A stretch of 40,329 nt of DNA from Streptomyces sp. AcH 505 (GTDB lineage Bacteria > Actinomycetota > Actinomycetes > Streptomycetales > Streptomycetaceae), in assembly GCF_000818175.1 (NCBI RefSeq), contig NZ_JTIY01000004.1, positions 1-40,329 of the forward strand, given 5' to 3'. Each line of letters starts with the position of its first letter. The first letter of the stretch is position 1. The notes under the pieces are model-generated. The model saw nothing but the letters and a program-made list of their open reading frames with translations. It did not search any database and was not told the DNA's origin. Both the position numbers and the translations under genes were made by a program. Of the stretch, positions 7,928-16,199 are shown piece by piece.

Positions 7928-8249
7928 GGTTCTCCTTCGAAAGTGTCGGACTCTGTCCACCTTGCGGGCGAGTGCGGCCGGGCGGTATCGGACACCTGAC
8001 TGCACTTGGCGGCGCCGCGGAATCGAAAACAAACGGCATGGGTGTGGGCGTATGCCGTGCATTACTTGCGCGATCACCGTGGCCGCCAGAGGCGGCTGGG
8101 CGATCTCGGCTGCGATGTCCTGGGCGCGGTGGCGGTACGCGTCCTGCCGACCCAGCCCGATGCTCTCCTCGGCAGCGAGGTCGACACGGGCGCCGCCGAA
8201 GATCTCACCGATGGTCGCCGGTGTCGGAGAGTAGGCGGGTCGGGTCGGA
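7928..8249 (-). other. Gap between hydrolase and VOC genes, possible gene remnant
   Basis: The minus strand at about 8035-8235 reads a protein-like stretch (ATIGEIFGGARVDLAAEESI, then GLGRQDAYRHRAQDIAAEIA) without stops, but I see no start, no ribosome binding site and no family I recognise. The part nearest the hydrolase, 7928-8030, is non-coding and less GC-rich, contains a GTCGGAC/GGTATCGGACACC-like pair, and probably carries the hydrolase promoter. Treat the coding-like part as a possible remnant only. Confidence 0.3.
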
Positions 8250-8672
8250 TCAGCCGTTGTACGGAGCGGTGACGTCCAAGACCCAGGTGACGCCGAAGCG
8301 GTCGGTGAGCATGCCGTACAGCGGCGCCCACTGCGCGGGCTCCAGCGGGCGCACGACGGTCGAGCCTTCGGCGAGCTTGTCCCACAGGGTGGTTGTCTCC
8401 TCGGCGTCGTCTCCACGCACGGAGACGAAGAACGGGTTCTCGCCCTGGTGCCAGGGCAGTTGAGAGGGCACGTCGTAGGCCATGACGTGGAAGCCGTTGT
8501 CACCGGCCACCTCGCCCCACATCACCCACTCCGCCTCGTTCTCGTTCTGCACGGCGCCGGCATCCTTGTAGGTGACCACGACCGTACGTCCGCCGAAGAC
8601 GGACCGGTAGAAGTCCAGCGCCTCACGTGCGTCGCCTCGGAAGTTCAGATGAGTGGTGGTCGTGACGGACAT
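8250..8672 (-). CDS. VOC family protein, PhnB-like
   Basis: 140 aa, the usual length for a single-chain PhnB/glyoxalase-bleomycin-resistance fold. It opens THLNFRGDAREALDFYRSVFGG and has an NPFFVSV central strand and an RFGVTWVLDV ending, all characteristic of the PhnB-like group. AAGGAG lies about 7 bases before the ATG. These proteins bind metals and small molecules, but most have no known reaction. It is divergent from the AraC gene at 8911 across a 238-bp promoter region. Confidence 0.85.
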   Translation of the reverse strand: MSVTTTTHLNFRGDAREALDFYRSVFGGRTVVVTYKDAGAVQNENEAEWVMWGEVAGDNGFHVMAYDVPSQLPWHQGENPFFVSVRGDDAEETTTLWDKLAEGSTVVRPLEPAQWAPLYGMLTDRFGVTWVLDVTAPYNG

Positions 8673-8805
8673 GACCTGCTCCTTGCCTCAGTGTGAGAAA
8701 TGTGCGCCGTCGGCCGTCGATGCCGAGCGGCGGCCACCGTGAGCAGGAGTCGTGCCTCCCGAACGGCTCGTACGCCACGATGGCAGCGGTAGAGGACAGG
8801 TTGAG

Positions 8806-8838
8806 TCCGGTACTGGACGGGCTGACCATCCAGTTGGA
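8806..8838. promoter_or_regulatory. Paired TCC...GGA repeats between VOC and araC genes
   Basis: TCCGGTACTGGA at 8806-8817 and TCCAGTTGGA at 8829-8838 are two short imperfect palindromes whose starts are 23 bp apart, about two helical turns. Their outer halves also form an ACTGGA-N11-TCCAGT inverted repeat (8812-8834). Direct-repeat spacing of this type suits AraC-family dimers, so self-regulation by the downstream protein is possible. Confidence 0.3.
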
Positions 8839-8896
8839 TGACTGTGGCGGCGGACCGACTTCCACCGCGCCGGACCGGTCGCTCGCCTCGGAGCGG

Positions 8897-8902
8897 TAAA
8901 TT
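8897..8902 (+). promoter_or_regulatory. -10 box of a leaderless araC transcript
   Basis: TAAATT ends 8 bases before the ATG at 8911. No purine-rich ribosome binding site precedes the start (TGACCTCCG). No good -35 box is visible. Confidence 0.4.
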
Positions 8903-8910
8903 GACCTCCG

Positions 8911-9714
8911 ATGCCGAAAGACCGCCACCCTTCGACGCCCCCTTCCGCCCCTTCCGCCCCTTCCGAACCGGACGCGACGCCACTCCAAGGCGCCGCGTGG
9001 CTGCCGCACGGTTATCAGCTCGCCCCCCACTCGCATGCCGAGGGGCAGCTCGTCTACGCCGCAGCCGGTGCGCTGGCCACCGTCACGGAACGTGGAACGT
9101 GGGTCGCGCCGGCCAACCGCGTCACCTGGACGCCGCCGCACTTCGCACACTCCCACCGCTTCTACGGCCGGACCGACGTGCGCCTGCTCCAGGTCCCGCT
9201 CGACCTGTGCGCGCAGATCGTCGACCACCCCAGCGTCTTCGCGGTCAGCCCGCTGCTGCGCGAAGCGCTCCTCGCGCTCACCGACAACCCGGAGCGGCGC
9301 CCCGGTGCGCACCGGAGGCTGCTCACCGTCATCGTGGACGAACTGGTCGACGCCGCCGAGCAGTCCCTGCACCTGCCGGAGACCGATGACGACCGGCTCC
9401 GCGCCGCCACCGCGTTGCTGCACGAGGACCCTGCCCGGCCCGCGACCCTTGCCGAACTGGGCCGCAGCGTGGGGGCCGGCGAACGCACACTCAGCCGCCT
9501 GTTCCACACCGAGCTGGGCATGAGCTTCCACCGCTGGCGCACCACCCTGCGCATCCACCACGCGCTGGCCCGCCTCACCGACGGCATGTCGGTGACGGAC
9601 ACCGCGGTGGCGTGCGGCTGGTCCAACCCCTCCAGCTTCATTGACGCCTTCACCGATGTCGTCGGGCAGACGCCCGGCCGTTACCAGGCCGAACTACGCC
9701 ACCGCCACGCCTGA
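8911..9714 (+). CDS. AraC family regulator with cupin sensor domain
   Basis: 267 aa. Residues about 30-100 form a cupin (PHSHAEGQLVYAAAGALATV) as in AraC proteins that bind small aromatic or sugar ligands. The C-terminal double helix-turn-helix spans about 175-262, with ERTLSRLFHTELGMSFHRWR and the second helix pair ending in the family hallmark QTPGRYQAE. A Pro/Ser-rich N-terminal tail precedes the cupin. It lies 174 bases upstream of the PobA-like monooxygenase on the same strand and may be its activator, as PobR-type AraC proteins are in other bacteria; that link is inference. Confidence 0.85.
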   Translation: MPKDRHPSTPPSAPSAPSEPDATPLQGAAWLPHGYQLAPHSHAEGQLVYAAAGALATVTERGTWVAPANRVTWTPPHFAHSHRFYGRTDVRLLQVPLDLCAQIVDHPSVFAVSPLLREALLALTDNPERRPGAHRRLLTVIVDELVDAAEQSLHLPETDDDRLRAATALLHEDPARPATLAELGRSVGAGERTLSRLFHTELGMSFHRWRTTLRIHHALARLTDGMSVTDTAVACGWSNPSSFIDAFTDVVGQTPGRYQAELRHRHA

Positions 9715-9888
9715 TTGCCGGCATCGGCGCAGCTCAGGCGCCCGGCGCCCGCTTACGTTCCAGACCTGGCGGCTTTCCGGTATTCGCTGTCCAGTTACCG
9801 GTGGCGCGCAGGCCAGGCGTCCGCGCAGGGTGGTGACCGCGGCCATACCGCGTACCGGTCCCGCCCTGAGCACGGAGGCTCCCACACC

Positions 9889-11061
9889 ATGACCACGACA
9901 CGCGACGACACGGCAGTCGTCATCATCGGAGCCGGCGTCGCCGGTCTGACCCTCGGCAACTTCCTGCTGCGCGACGGCATCGACTGCGTCGTGCTGGAGA
10001 AGCACCCCCGCGCCTATGTCGAGAAGCGCCAACGCGCAGGGACCATCGACACCTTCGGGGTGCGCATGTTCCGCGCGTGGGGTCTGGAGGAGGTCCTGGC
10101 GGGCGACCCGATCCCGCACAGCGAGGGCGGCTTCTACATCGACGGCCACGCGATGCCGATCGACGTGGACGACGACAACAGCGAGAGCCTGTACTGCCCG
10201 CAGCAGGTGCTCGTACGCAATCTCACCGAGGTCTTCCTGCGCGGAGGCGGCGACCTGCGCTACGAAGCGGCCGATGTCACCCTGGAGAACCTCACCGTCG
10301 GCCGTCCCGTCGTGCGCTTCCAGGACGCCGGCGGATCGGCCCGGGCCGTCGAGTGCGACTTCATCGCCGGCTGCGACGGCTTCCACGGTGTGTCCCGCCG
10401 TACCATCCCCGCCACGGCACTGACCGAGTACTCCCACGAGTACGGCTACTCCTGGCTCAGCGTCCTGGCCGCCACCGCGACCAGCCCGTCCGGCATGGCC
10501 ATCCACGAACTGGGCCTGGCCGGCATGATCCCCCGCGGACCCGAGGTCAGCCGCATCTACCTCCAGTGCGCTGTCGACGACACCCCCGAGAAGTGGTCGG
10601 ACGAGCGCGTCTGGAGCGAGTTGGAGGCCCGCTTCGGCACCCCTCCCTCGCGCGGCGAGATCCTGTCCAAGCAGATCGTGCCCCTGCGCAGTGTGGTCTT
10701 CGACCCGATGAGCTACGGCAAGCTGTACCTTCTCGGCGACGCCGCCCACATCGTCCCGCCGATGAGCGCCAAGGGCATCCACCTCGCCCTGCACGACACC
10801 GAGGTCTTCGCTCGCGCCGTGATCCGCCACGCGAAGGACGGCGACTCCAGCCTCCTCAGCGGCTACTCGGAGACCTGCCTGCCGCACATCTGGAACTACC
10901 AGGCGTTCGCGACGTGGATCACCGACACCATGCACAACGCCGGATTCACCGGCTTCGAGGGTGAGTTCAAGAAGCAGATCGCCCGTGCCGAGCTCCAGCG
11001 CCAGTTCGCCTCGGAGTCGGCGAACAGGCTGTTCAGCGAACTCGCCGCCGGTACGAACTAG
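9889..11061 (+). CDS. PobA-like FAD-dependent aromatic monooxygenase
   Basis: 390 aa, same length as p-hydroxybenzoate hydroxylase. FAD motifs: GAGVAG at 14-19, CDGFHG at 162-167, LLGDAAHIVPP at 281-291. RAGTIDTFG near 49 matches the RAG loop of PobA. Overall similarity to Pseudomonas PobA is clear (IAGCDGFHG, SRRTIPA, EKWSDERVW, IAPLRS-like). Against the known enzyme, however, the substrate Tyr201 position appears to be Met203 or a neighbour, Ser212 aligns with Ile214, and no Tyr equivalent to Tyr385 exists in the short C-terminus; Arg216 matches Arg214. It is therefore a PobA-family hydroxylase whose substrate may not be 4-hydroxybenzoate. ACGGAGG at 9872-9878 sets the start. AraC genes lie on both sides. 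Confidence 0.82.
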   Translation: MTTTRDDTAVVIIGAGVAGLTLGNFLLRDGIDCVVLEKHPRAYVEKRQRAGTIDTFGVRMFRAWGLEEVLAGDPIPHSEGGFYIDGHAMPIDVDDDNSESLYCPQQVLVRNLTEVFLRGGGDLRYEAADVTLENLTVGRPVVRFQDAGGSARAVECDFIAGCDGFHGVSRRTIPATALTEYSHEYGYSWLSVLAATATSPSGMAIHELGLAGMIPRGPEVSRIYLQCAVDDTPEKWSDERVWSELEARFGTPPSRGEILSKQIVPLRSVVFDPMSYGKLYLLGDAAHIVPPMSAKGIHLALHDTEVFARAVIRHAKDGDSSLLSGYSETCLPHIWNYQAFATWITDTMHNAGFTGFEGEFKKQIARAELQRQFASESANRLFSELAAGTN

Positions 11062-11168
11062 CCGGCGGGCGTCAACTCAGCAGGCGTTCGGCTCCGCTTG
11101 CAGGCCGTACGCACTCCAGGGGACCCGGTCGGGCCACACCGGCGCAGCTCGGTCCGACCGGCGCCGGT

Positions 11169-11174
11169 TAGCCT
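11169..11174 (+). promoter_or_regulatory. -10 box of a leaderless araC transcript
   Basis: TAGCCT ends 6 bases before the ATG at 11181, with no ribosome binding site in between. The position predicts a transcript starting at the first base of the start codon. Confidence 0.45.
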
Positions 11175-11180
11175 CGGTAC

Positions 11181-11951
11181 ATGCGTGTCACCAGAGAGCT
11201 GCCCACGCTCGCCGCAGGCGAGGTGGACGTGCCGTTCGTGATCCAGGGGTACGAGGAGGTCGTCACCGCCGACACGGCGTGGAACGAACACTCCCACCCG
11301 TGGCACGAACTGCTCTGGAACGAGCGCGGGGCGTCTACGGCCGTGGTGGGTTCCCAGGTGTGGTGCATCACACCGACCCTGGGGCTGTGGATGCCGGCCG
11401 GGCAGCTGCACTCCGCGTCCGCGGTCGCGGGCACCTCCTACCGCGCCCACTTCTTCCGCCACGGCACCCTGTCGGCACTGTCCGACGAGCCGGTGGCGGT
11501 GGAGATCACGCCACTGCTGCGCCTCCTGCTGGAGCGGCTGGAGGAGCGCGAGCTGCCGTCGCGCTCCAGGAGCGTGACCGAGACGATGGTCCTCGACGTC
11601 CTGCGGCCCTCGCCCCGCGCGCTGCTGGTCCAACTGCCCACCTCCGCGTTGTTGCGTCCTGTCGTCGACGTTGTCCGGGCCGACCCGTCCAACCAGCGGA
11701 CGCTGAGCGGCTGGGCCGCGGTGCTCGGGTGCAGCGCACGCACACTGACGCGCGCGTTCAGGGCGGAGACGGGTACGAGTTTCGCCCGCTGGGTGGCGTC
11801 GGTCCGGGCCCAGCACGCCGTGCAACTGCTGTCCCTCGGACTGGAGGTCGACGTGGTGGCCGACGCTGTGGGCTACCGCTCGGCGAGCGCCTTCGGCGTG
11901 GCCTTCCGCCGTACGACGGGAATGACCCCGGGCCGGTTCCGGGCCCACTGA
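11181..11951 (+). CDS. AraC family regulator
   Basis: 256 aa. A cupin-type N-terminus (NEHSHPWHELLWNERGASTA, residues about 35-54) is followed by a C-terminal double helix-turn-helix (LSGWAAVLGCSARTLTRAFR, then VADAVGYRSASAFGVAFRR and GMTPGRF). It is 237 bases ahead of an iron-siderophore import operon in the same direction, and AraC proteins of this kind regulate siderophore uptake in several bacteria. It could equally belong to the pobA-like gene. No ribosome binding site is visible, consistent with the leaderless -10 box. Confidence 0.85.
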   Translation: MRVTRELPTLAAGEVDVPFVIQGYEEVVTADTAWNEHSHPWHELLWNERGASTAVVGSQVWCITPTLGLWMPAGQLHSASAVAGTSYRAHFFRHGTLSALSDEPVAVEITPLLRLLLERLEERELPSRSRSVTETMVLDVLRPSPRALLVQLPTSALLRPVVDVVRADPSNQRTLSGWAAVLGCSARTLTRAFRAETGTSFARWVASVRAQHAVQLLSLGLEVDVVADAVGYRSASAFGVAFRRTTGMTPGRFRAH

Positions 11952-12036
11952 CCTGTGCGGGCCCCCGCGGACGGCCCCGGCACCGGCTGCCTTCACGTAT
12001 GTCCCGATCGCTACAAGGGCTGTCGAAAAAGCTCGA

Positions 12037-12065
12037 TTGATCGGCGGCGCCCGAATCCATACGCT
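12037..12065 (+). promoter_or_regulatory. Promoter of the iron-siderophore operon
   Basis: TTGATC (12037-12042), a 17-bp spacer, then TACGCT (12060-12065). The predicted start near 12072 falls inside the iron box at 12068-12086, the expected arrangement for iron-dependent repression. Confidence 0.55.
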
Positions 12066-12067
12066 GT

Positions 12068-12086
12068 GCAGGTAAGCCTTACCTAA
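12068..12086. promoter_or_regulatory. Iron box (DmdR/IdeR operator)
   Basis: GCAGGTAAGCCTTACCTAA contains the perfect inverted repeat AGGTAA-N3-TTACCT at 12070-12084 and matches 14 of 19 positions of the IdeR/DmdR consensus. Fe-loaded DmdR would block the start site of the downstream import operon when iron is plentiful. Confidence 0.8.
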
Positions 12087-12118
12087 GTTTCTGGTGTGAG
12101 TGTGGTGCCCTGCTCCAC

Positions 12119-12137
12119 GACCCGCGTTCCGCGGGTC
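12119..12137 (+). other. Stem-loop in the leader of the iron operon
   Basis: GACCCGCG-TTC-CGCGGGTC is a perfect 8-bp hairpin with a 3-base loop, about 50 bases into the predicted leader and before the receptor gene. No T-run follows. It could stabilise the mRNA or attenuate transcription; no function is shown. Confidence 0.4.
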
Positions 12138-12188
12138 CCTCGCGTGTGAGCCCGCCCGGCACCCTGAATGAAAGTGGATCAAGGGCCG

Positions 12189-13238
12189 ATGAGAACCCCT
12201 CGCCTTCGTGCGCTCGCCCTCGCGGCGACGCTCCTGTTCGGACTCACCGCCTGCGGCGGCCAGTCCGACGACTCGGACGACAACGGCGCCGCGGCTGCCG
12301 GTGCCAAGAGCTCGGACCAGTTCCCCGTGACGATCAAGCACGCGCTCGGGACCACCGTCATACCCGCGAAGCCCAAGCGCGTCGCCACCGTCAACTGGGC
12401 GAACGACGAAGTCCCGCTGGCCCTCGGCGTCGTCCCCGTCGGTATGGCCAAGGCCAATTTCGGCGACGACGACGGGAACGGGGTGCTGCCCTGGACCGAG
12501 GCCCGGCTCAAGGAACTCGACGCCAAGACACCGGTCCTGTTCGACGAGACCGACGGCATCGACTTCGAGGCCGTCGCCGACACCGAGCCGGACGTCATCC
12601 TCGCCTCGTACTCCGGGCTGACGAAGCAGGACTACGAGACCCTCAGCCAGATCGCACCCGTGGTCGCCTACCCCGAGGCCGCCTGGGCCACCCCGTGGCG
12701 CGACATCATCCGGCTGAACAGCGAGGCCATCGGACTGGCCGACGAAGGCGACGAGCTGATCGGCGACCTGGAGGGCCGGATCGCCAAGACCGTCGCCAAG
12801 TACCCCCAGCTGAAGGGGAAGACGGCGATGTTCATGACCCACGTGTCGTCCAAGGACGTCAGCGAGGTCGGCTACTACACGACCCACGACACCCGCACGC
12901 AGTTCTTCACCGACCTCGGCATGAAGATCCCGGCCAGCGTCTCCGGGCCGTCCGGGTCGACGAAGAAGTTCGTGCTCACCAAGAGCGCCGAGCGCATCGA
13001 CGACTTCAACGACGTCGACATCATCACCGGCTACGGCGACGAGAAGGGCGAACTGCTGAAGGCGCTCAAGAAGGACCCGCTCACCTCGAAGCTGGCCGCC
13101 GTCCAGCGGGACTCCCTCTACCTGCTGCCCGGCAGCACCCCGCTGGCCACCGCGGCGAACCCGACGCCGCTCTCCATCCCGTACGTCCTGGACGACTACG
13201 TGGCAGCGCTCGCCAAGGCCGCGGACAAGGTCGCGTGA
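12189..13238 (+). CDS. Iron-siderophore ABC transporter substrate-binding lipoprotein
   Basis: 349 aa from the ATG at 12189, which has AAGGG 5 bases upstream; the ATG at 12168 in the same frame lacks a ribosome binding site. Signal peptide with lipobox GLTAC, lipidated Cys22, then an acidic Ser/Asp/Gly linker. The body is a cluster A-III (FepB/FhuD-like) binding protein: ALGTTVIPAKPKRVATVNWA near the N-lobe, 'AVADTEPDVILASYSGLT' in the middle and a C-lobe ending in SIPYVLDDYVAAL. It captures ferric siderophore outside the membrane and hands it to the two permeases. Its TGA overlaps the permease GTG by four bases (GTGA). Confidence 0.9.
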   Translation: MRTPRLRALALAATLLFGLTACGGQSDDSDDNGAAAAGAKSSDQFPVTIKHALGTTVIPAKPKRVATVNWANDEVPLALGVVPVGMAKANFGDDDGNGVLPWTEARLKELDAKTPVLFDETDGIDFEAVADTEPDVILASYSGLTKQDYETLSQIAPVVAYPEAAWATPWRDIIRLNSEAIGLADEGDELIGDLEGRIAKTVAKYPQLKGKTAMFMTHVSSKDVSEVGYYTTHDTRTQFFTDLGMKIPASVSGPSGSTKKFVLTKSAERIDDFNDVDIITGYGDEKGELLKALKKDPLTSKLAAVQRDSLYLLPGSTPLATAANPTPLSIPYVLDDYVAALAKAADKVA

Positions 13239-14278
13239 CAGCCACCGATGCCCCGCACGCGCCGGACGCCGTCGCGGTACGACGTCCGGCGCGCGTGCGT
13301 GTCGGCTGGCTCCTCGTGGTCACCGGGGTCCTGCTCGCCGCCATGACCGCCTCCCTCGCCTTCGGCTCGCGCGACGTCGCCTGGTCCGACGTCTGGTCGG
13401 CGCTCGGCGGGGCGAACCACACCCTGGGACAGGCCGCGGTCGCCAAGCGCATTCCGCGCACCCTGCTCGCCGTCGTCGTGGGCGCCGCCCTCGGACTCGC
13501 CGGTGCGGTCATGCAGGGGGTGACCCGCAACCCGCTGGCCGACCCCGGGATTCTCGGCGTCAACATGGGTGCCTCCCTCGCCGTGGTCACCGCCATCGCC
13601 TCCTTCGGCCTCGCCTCGGAGGCCGGCTACATCTGGGTGGCGATGCTCGGCGCGGGCCTGACCGCCGCGTTCGTCTACGGCGTCGGCTCGCTGGGACGCG
13701 GCGGCGCCACCCCGCTGAAGCTGGCCCTGGCCGGCGCCGCCATCTCGGCCGCGCTCGCCTCCCTCGTCAGCGCGGTCGTACTGCCGCGCAACGACATCGC
13801 CGACACCTTCCGGCTGTGGCAGATCGGCGGCGTCGGCGGGGCCTCGTACACGCAGCTCGGCAGCGTCGTGCCGTTCCTGGCCGTCGGGTTCGTGCTCTGC
13901 CTGGCCTCCGCCCGGGCCCTCAACTCGCTGGCCCTGGGCGACGATCTGGCCGCGGGACTCGGTGAGCGTGTCGCCCTGGTCCGGGCCACCGCCGCACTCG
14001 GCGCGGTCGTCCTGTGCGGGGCCTCCACCGCCGTCGCAGGACCGATCGGGTTCGTCGGACTCGTCGTACCGCACGCCTGCCGTCTGCTGGTCGGTGTGGA
14101 CCACCGCTGGCTGCTGCCGTTCGCCACGTTGACCGGCGCCGTCCTCCTGACGGTCGCGGACGTGGTGGGCCGGGTCGTGGCACGGCCGTCCGAGATCGAC
14201 GTGGGGATCGTGACCGCGCTGGTCGGCGCCCCCTTCTTCATCCACATCGTCCGCCGACAGAAGGTCAGGTCCCTGTGA
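13235..14278 (+). CDS. Iron-siderophore ABC permease (FecCD family), first subunit
   Basis: 347 aa, GTG start inside GTGA overlapping the receptor gene stop. About 8-10 hydrophobic segments. Family signatures are present: RIPRTLLAVVVGAALGLAGA, then QGVTRNPLADPGILGVNMGA (the ATPase-coupling region, residues about 93-112), and GPIGFVGLVVPHACRLLVG near the C-terminus. It forms the channel as a heterodimer with the next gene product. Translation is likely coupled through the 4-base overlaps on both sides. Confidence 0.92.
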   Translation: MTATDAPHAPDAVAVRRPARVRVGWLLVVTGVLLAAMTASLAFGSRDVAWSDVWSALGGANHTLGQAAVAKRIPRTLLAVVVGAALGLAGAVMQGVTRNPLADPGILGVNMGASLAVVTAIASFGLASEAGYIWVAMLGAGLTAAFVYGVGSLGRGGATPLKLALAGAAISAALASLVSAVVLPRNDIADTFRLWQIGGVGGASYTQLGSVVPFLAVGFVLCLASARALNSLALGDDLAAGLGERVALVRATAALGAVVLCGASTAVAGPIGFVGLVVPHACRLLVGVDHRWLLPFATLTGAVLLTVADVVGRVVARPSEIDVGIVTALVGAPFFIHIVRRQKVRSL

Positions 14279-15327
14279 CTGCCCCCGCCCACACCGGCCT
14301 GTCCGTGGTGCGGACCGTCACCCGCACCCGGGTCCGCCGCGCCCACCGCCGGCGGCTGACCGTCCTCGTCCTGCTGATCCTCGTCGTCGCCGCGTTCGCC
14401 ATGACGCTGATGGCCGGGCACACCTTCTACCCGGCACGCGACGTGCTGCGCGTGATCATGGGGGAGCAGGTGCCGGGTGCCTCCTTCACGGTCGGCACGC
14501 TGCGCCTGCCGCGCGCGGTGCTGGCCCTGGCGGCCGGGTTCAGCTTCGGGATCGCCGGAGTCACCTTCCAGACGATGCTGCGCAACCCGCTCGCCAGCCC
14601 CGACATCATCGGTATCAGCGCCGGTGCCAGTGCGGCGGCGGCCATCGCCATCGTGGTCCTCTCGCTGAGCGAGTCCGAGGTCTCGGTCCTCGCGATAGCA
14701 GCGGCGCTCGGGGTGGCCCTGCTCGTCTACACGCTCGCCTTCCGCGACGGGGTCGTCGGTACCCGGCTCATCCTGATCGGCATCGGCATCTCCGCCCTCC
14801 TCGACAGCGTCACCTCCTACGTTCTGTCACAGGCCGCCGAATGGGACCTCCAGGAGGCGATGCGCTGGCTTACGGGCAGCCTCAACGGGACCACCTGGCG
14901 GGAGACCGTGCCCTCCGTCCTCGCCGTGCTCGTACTCACTCCGGTCCTGCTCTCGCAGGCCCGCAACCTGAGCGCGCTGAGCCTGGGCGACGTCACCGCG
15001 TCCGCGCTCGGCGTCCGCGTCGAACGCACACGCGTCACCGTGATCGTCGTGGCCGTCGGACTCATCGCGTTCGCCACGGCCGCCGCCGGACCCATCGCCT
15101 TCGTGGCCTTCCTCTCCGGCCCGATCGCCGCCCGGCTGGTCGGTGGTGGCGGATCCCTGCTGATCCCGGCGGGCCTGGTCGGCTCCCTGCTCGTCCTGGT
15201 CGCCGACTTCACCGGCCAGTACGCCTTCGACGTCCGCTATCCCGTCGGCGTCGTCACCGGCGTCCTCGGCGCCCCCTACCTCGTCTACCTGATCGTCCGC
15301 ACCAACCGGGCCGGAGGCTCACTGTGA
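14275..15327 (+). CDS. Iron-siderophore ABC permease (FecCD family), second subunit
   Basis: 350 aa, GTG start in a GTGA overlap. Signatures parallel to the first permease: LRLPRAVLALAAGFSFGIAG, MLRNPLASPDIIGISAGASA, and AAGPIAFVAFLSGPIAARLVG. The N-terminus before the first membrane helix is basic (TRTRVRRAHRRR). The MRWLTGSLNGTTW segment near 195 is a usual feature of this subunit. It partners the preceding permease and the ATPase that follows. Confidence 0.92.
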   Translation: MTAPAHTGLSVVRTVTRTRVRRAHRRRLTVLVLLILVVAAFAMTLMAGHTFYPARDVLRVIMGEQVPGASFTVGTLRLPRAVLALAAGFSFGIAGVTFQTMLRNPLASPDIIGISAGASAAAAIAIVVLSLSESEVSVLAIAAALGVALLVYTLAFRDGVVGTRLILIGIGISALLDSVTSYVLSQAAEWDLQEAMRWLTGSLNGTTWRETVPSVLAVLVLTPVLLSQARNLSALSLGDVTASALGVRVERTRVTVIVVAVGLIAFATAAAGPIAFVAFLSGPIAARLVGGGGSLLIPAGLVGSLLVLVADFTGQYAFDVRYPVGVVTGVLGAPYLVYLIVRTNRAGGSL

Positions 15328-16196
15328 CCGCGTCCCACACCCTCTCCACCGAGAACCTCACACTCGGCTACGGCGACCGCGCCGTCATCGAGGGGCTGGA
15401 CCTCACCCTCGCTGCCGGGCGGATCACGGTGATCGTCGGCGCCAACGCCTGCGGCAAGTCGACCCTGCTGCGCTCGATGTCCCGGCTGCTGACCCCACGT
15501 ACCGGACGGGTCGTCCTCGACGGCAGGGAGGTCCACCGCACCCCCGCCAAGGAACTCGCCCGGACCCTCGGCCTGTTGCCGCAGTCGCCGGTCACCCCCG
15601 AGGGCATCACGGTCCTGGATCTGGTCGGCCGGGGCCGCCACCCCCACCAGCGCGCGTTCTCCCGCTGGACCGCGCAGGACGACGAGGCGGTGGCGGTCGC
15701 GCTGGAGGCCACCCGCACGACCGAGCTCGTGGACCGGGCGGTCGACGAACTCTCCGGCGGCCAGCGCCAGCGTGTGTGGATCGCCATGGCCCTCGCGCAG
15801 CAGACCGATCTGCTGCTGCTCGACGAGCCCACCACCTTCCTCGACATCAGCCACCAGATCGAGGTCCTCGACCTGCTGACCGATCTGAACCGGACCCGCG
15901 GCACGACCATCGTCATGGTCCTGCACGACCTCAACCTGGCCGCGCGCTACGCCGACCGTCTCATCGCCCTGGCGTCCGGAGGGCTGCACGCCGCCGGGAC
16001 CCCCGAGGAGGTGATGACCGAGGACACCGTCCAGGCCCTGTACGGCATGGGCAGCCGCGTCATCGAGGACCCGCTTTCCGGCAAGCCTCTCGTCCTGCCG
16101 ATCGGACGCCACCACTCGACGGCCGAGCGTGGCGAGAGCGGGCACGCGTCACCGTCAGCCGGTCCCGCGCCCGAGACTGCCGGCAAGGCGCGCTGA
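15324..16196 (+). CDS. Iron-siderophore ABC transporter ATPase (FepC-like)
   Basis: 290 aa, GTG start in a GTGA overlap. Walker A GANACGKST at 39-47, signature LSGGQRQR at 143-150, Walker B LLLLDEPT at 163-170 with catalytic Glu168, and switch His201 (VLHDLN). 'NACGKST' instead of NGxGKST is usual for this siderophore group. The C-terminal 30 residues after PIGRHHS are a low-complexity tail rich in Ser, Pro, Gly and Ala. It powers import through the two permeases in the cytoplasm. Confidence 0.94.
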   Translation: MTASHTLSTENLTLGYGDRAVIEGLDLTLAAGRITVIVGANACGKSTLLRSMSRLLTPRTGRVVLDGREVHRTPAKELARTLGLLPQSPVTPEGITVLDLVGRGRHPHQRAFSRWTAQDDEAVAVALEATRTTELVDRAVDELSGGQRQRVWIAMALAQQTDLLLLDEPTTFLDISHQIEVLDLLTDLNRTRGTTIVMVLHDLNLAARYADRLIALASGGLHAAGTPEEVMTEDTVQALYGMGSRVIEDPLSGKPLVLPIGRHHSTAERGESGHASPSAGPAPETAGKAR

Positions 16197-16199
16197 CCC

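Noticed and set aside
9796..9859. Two TACCGGT copies upstream of the PobA-like gene as AraC sites
   Set aside because: The motif is short, 57 bp apart and itself near-palindromic, so chance is a sufficient explanation.
11161..11180. Possible second iron box before the AraC gene (TTAGCCT)
   Set aside because: Only half of the palindrome is present; it is better read as a -10 box.
11058..12887. 609-codon minus-strand open frame across araC and the siderophore receptor gene
   Set aside because: It runs antisense through two recognised genes and the iron box, and its translation has no family signature.
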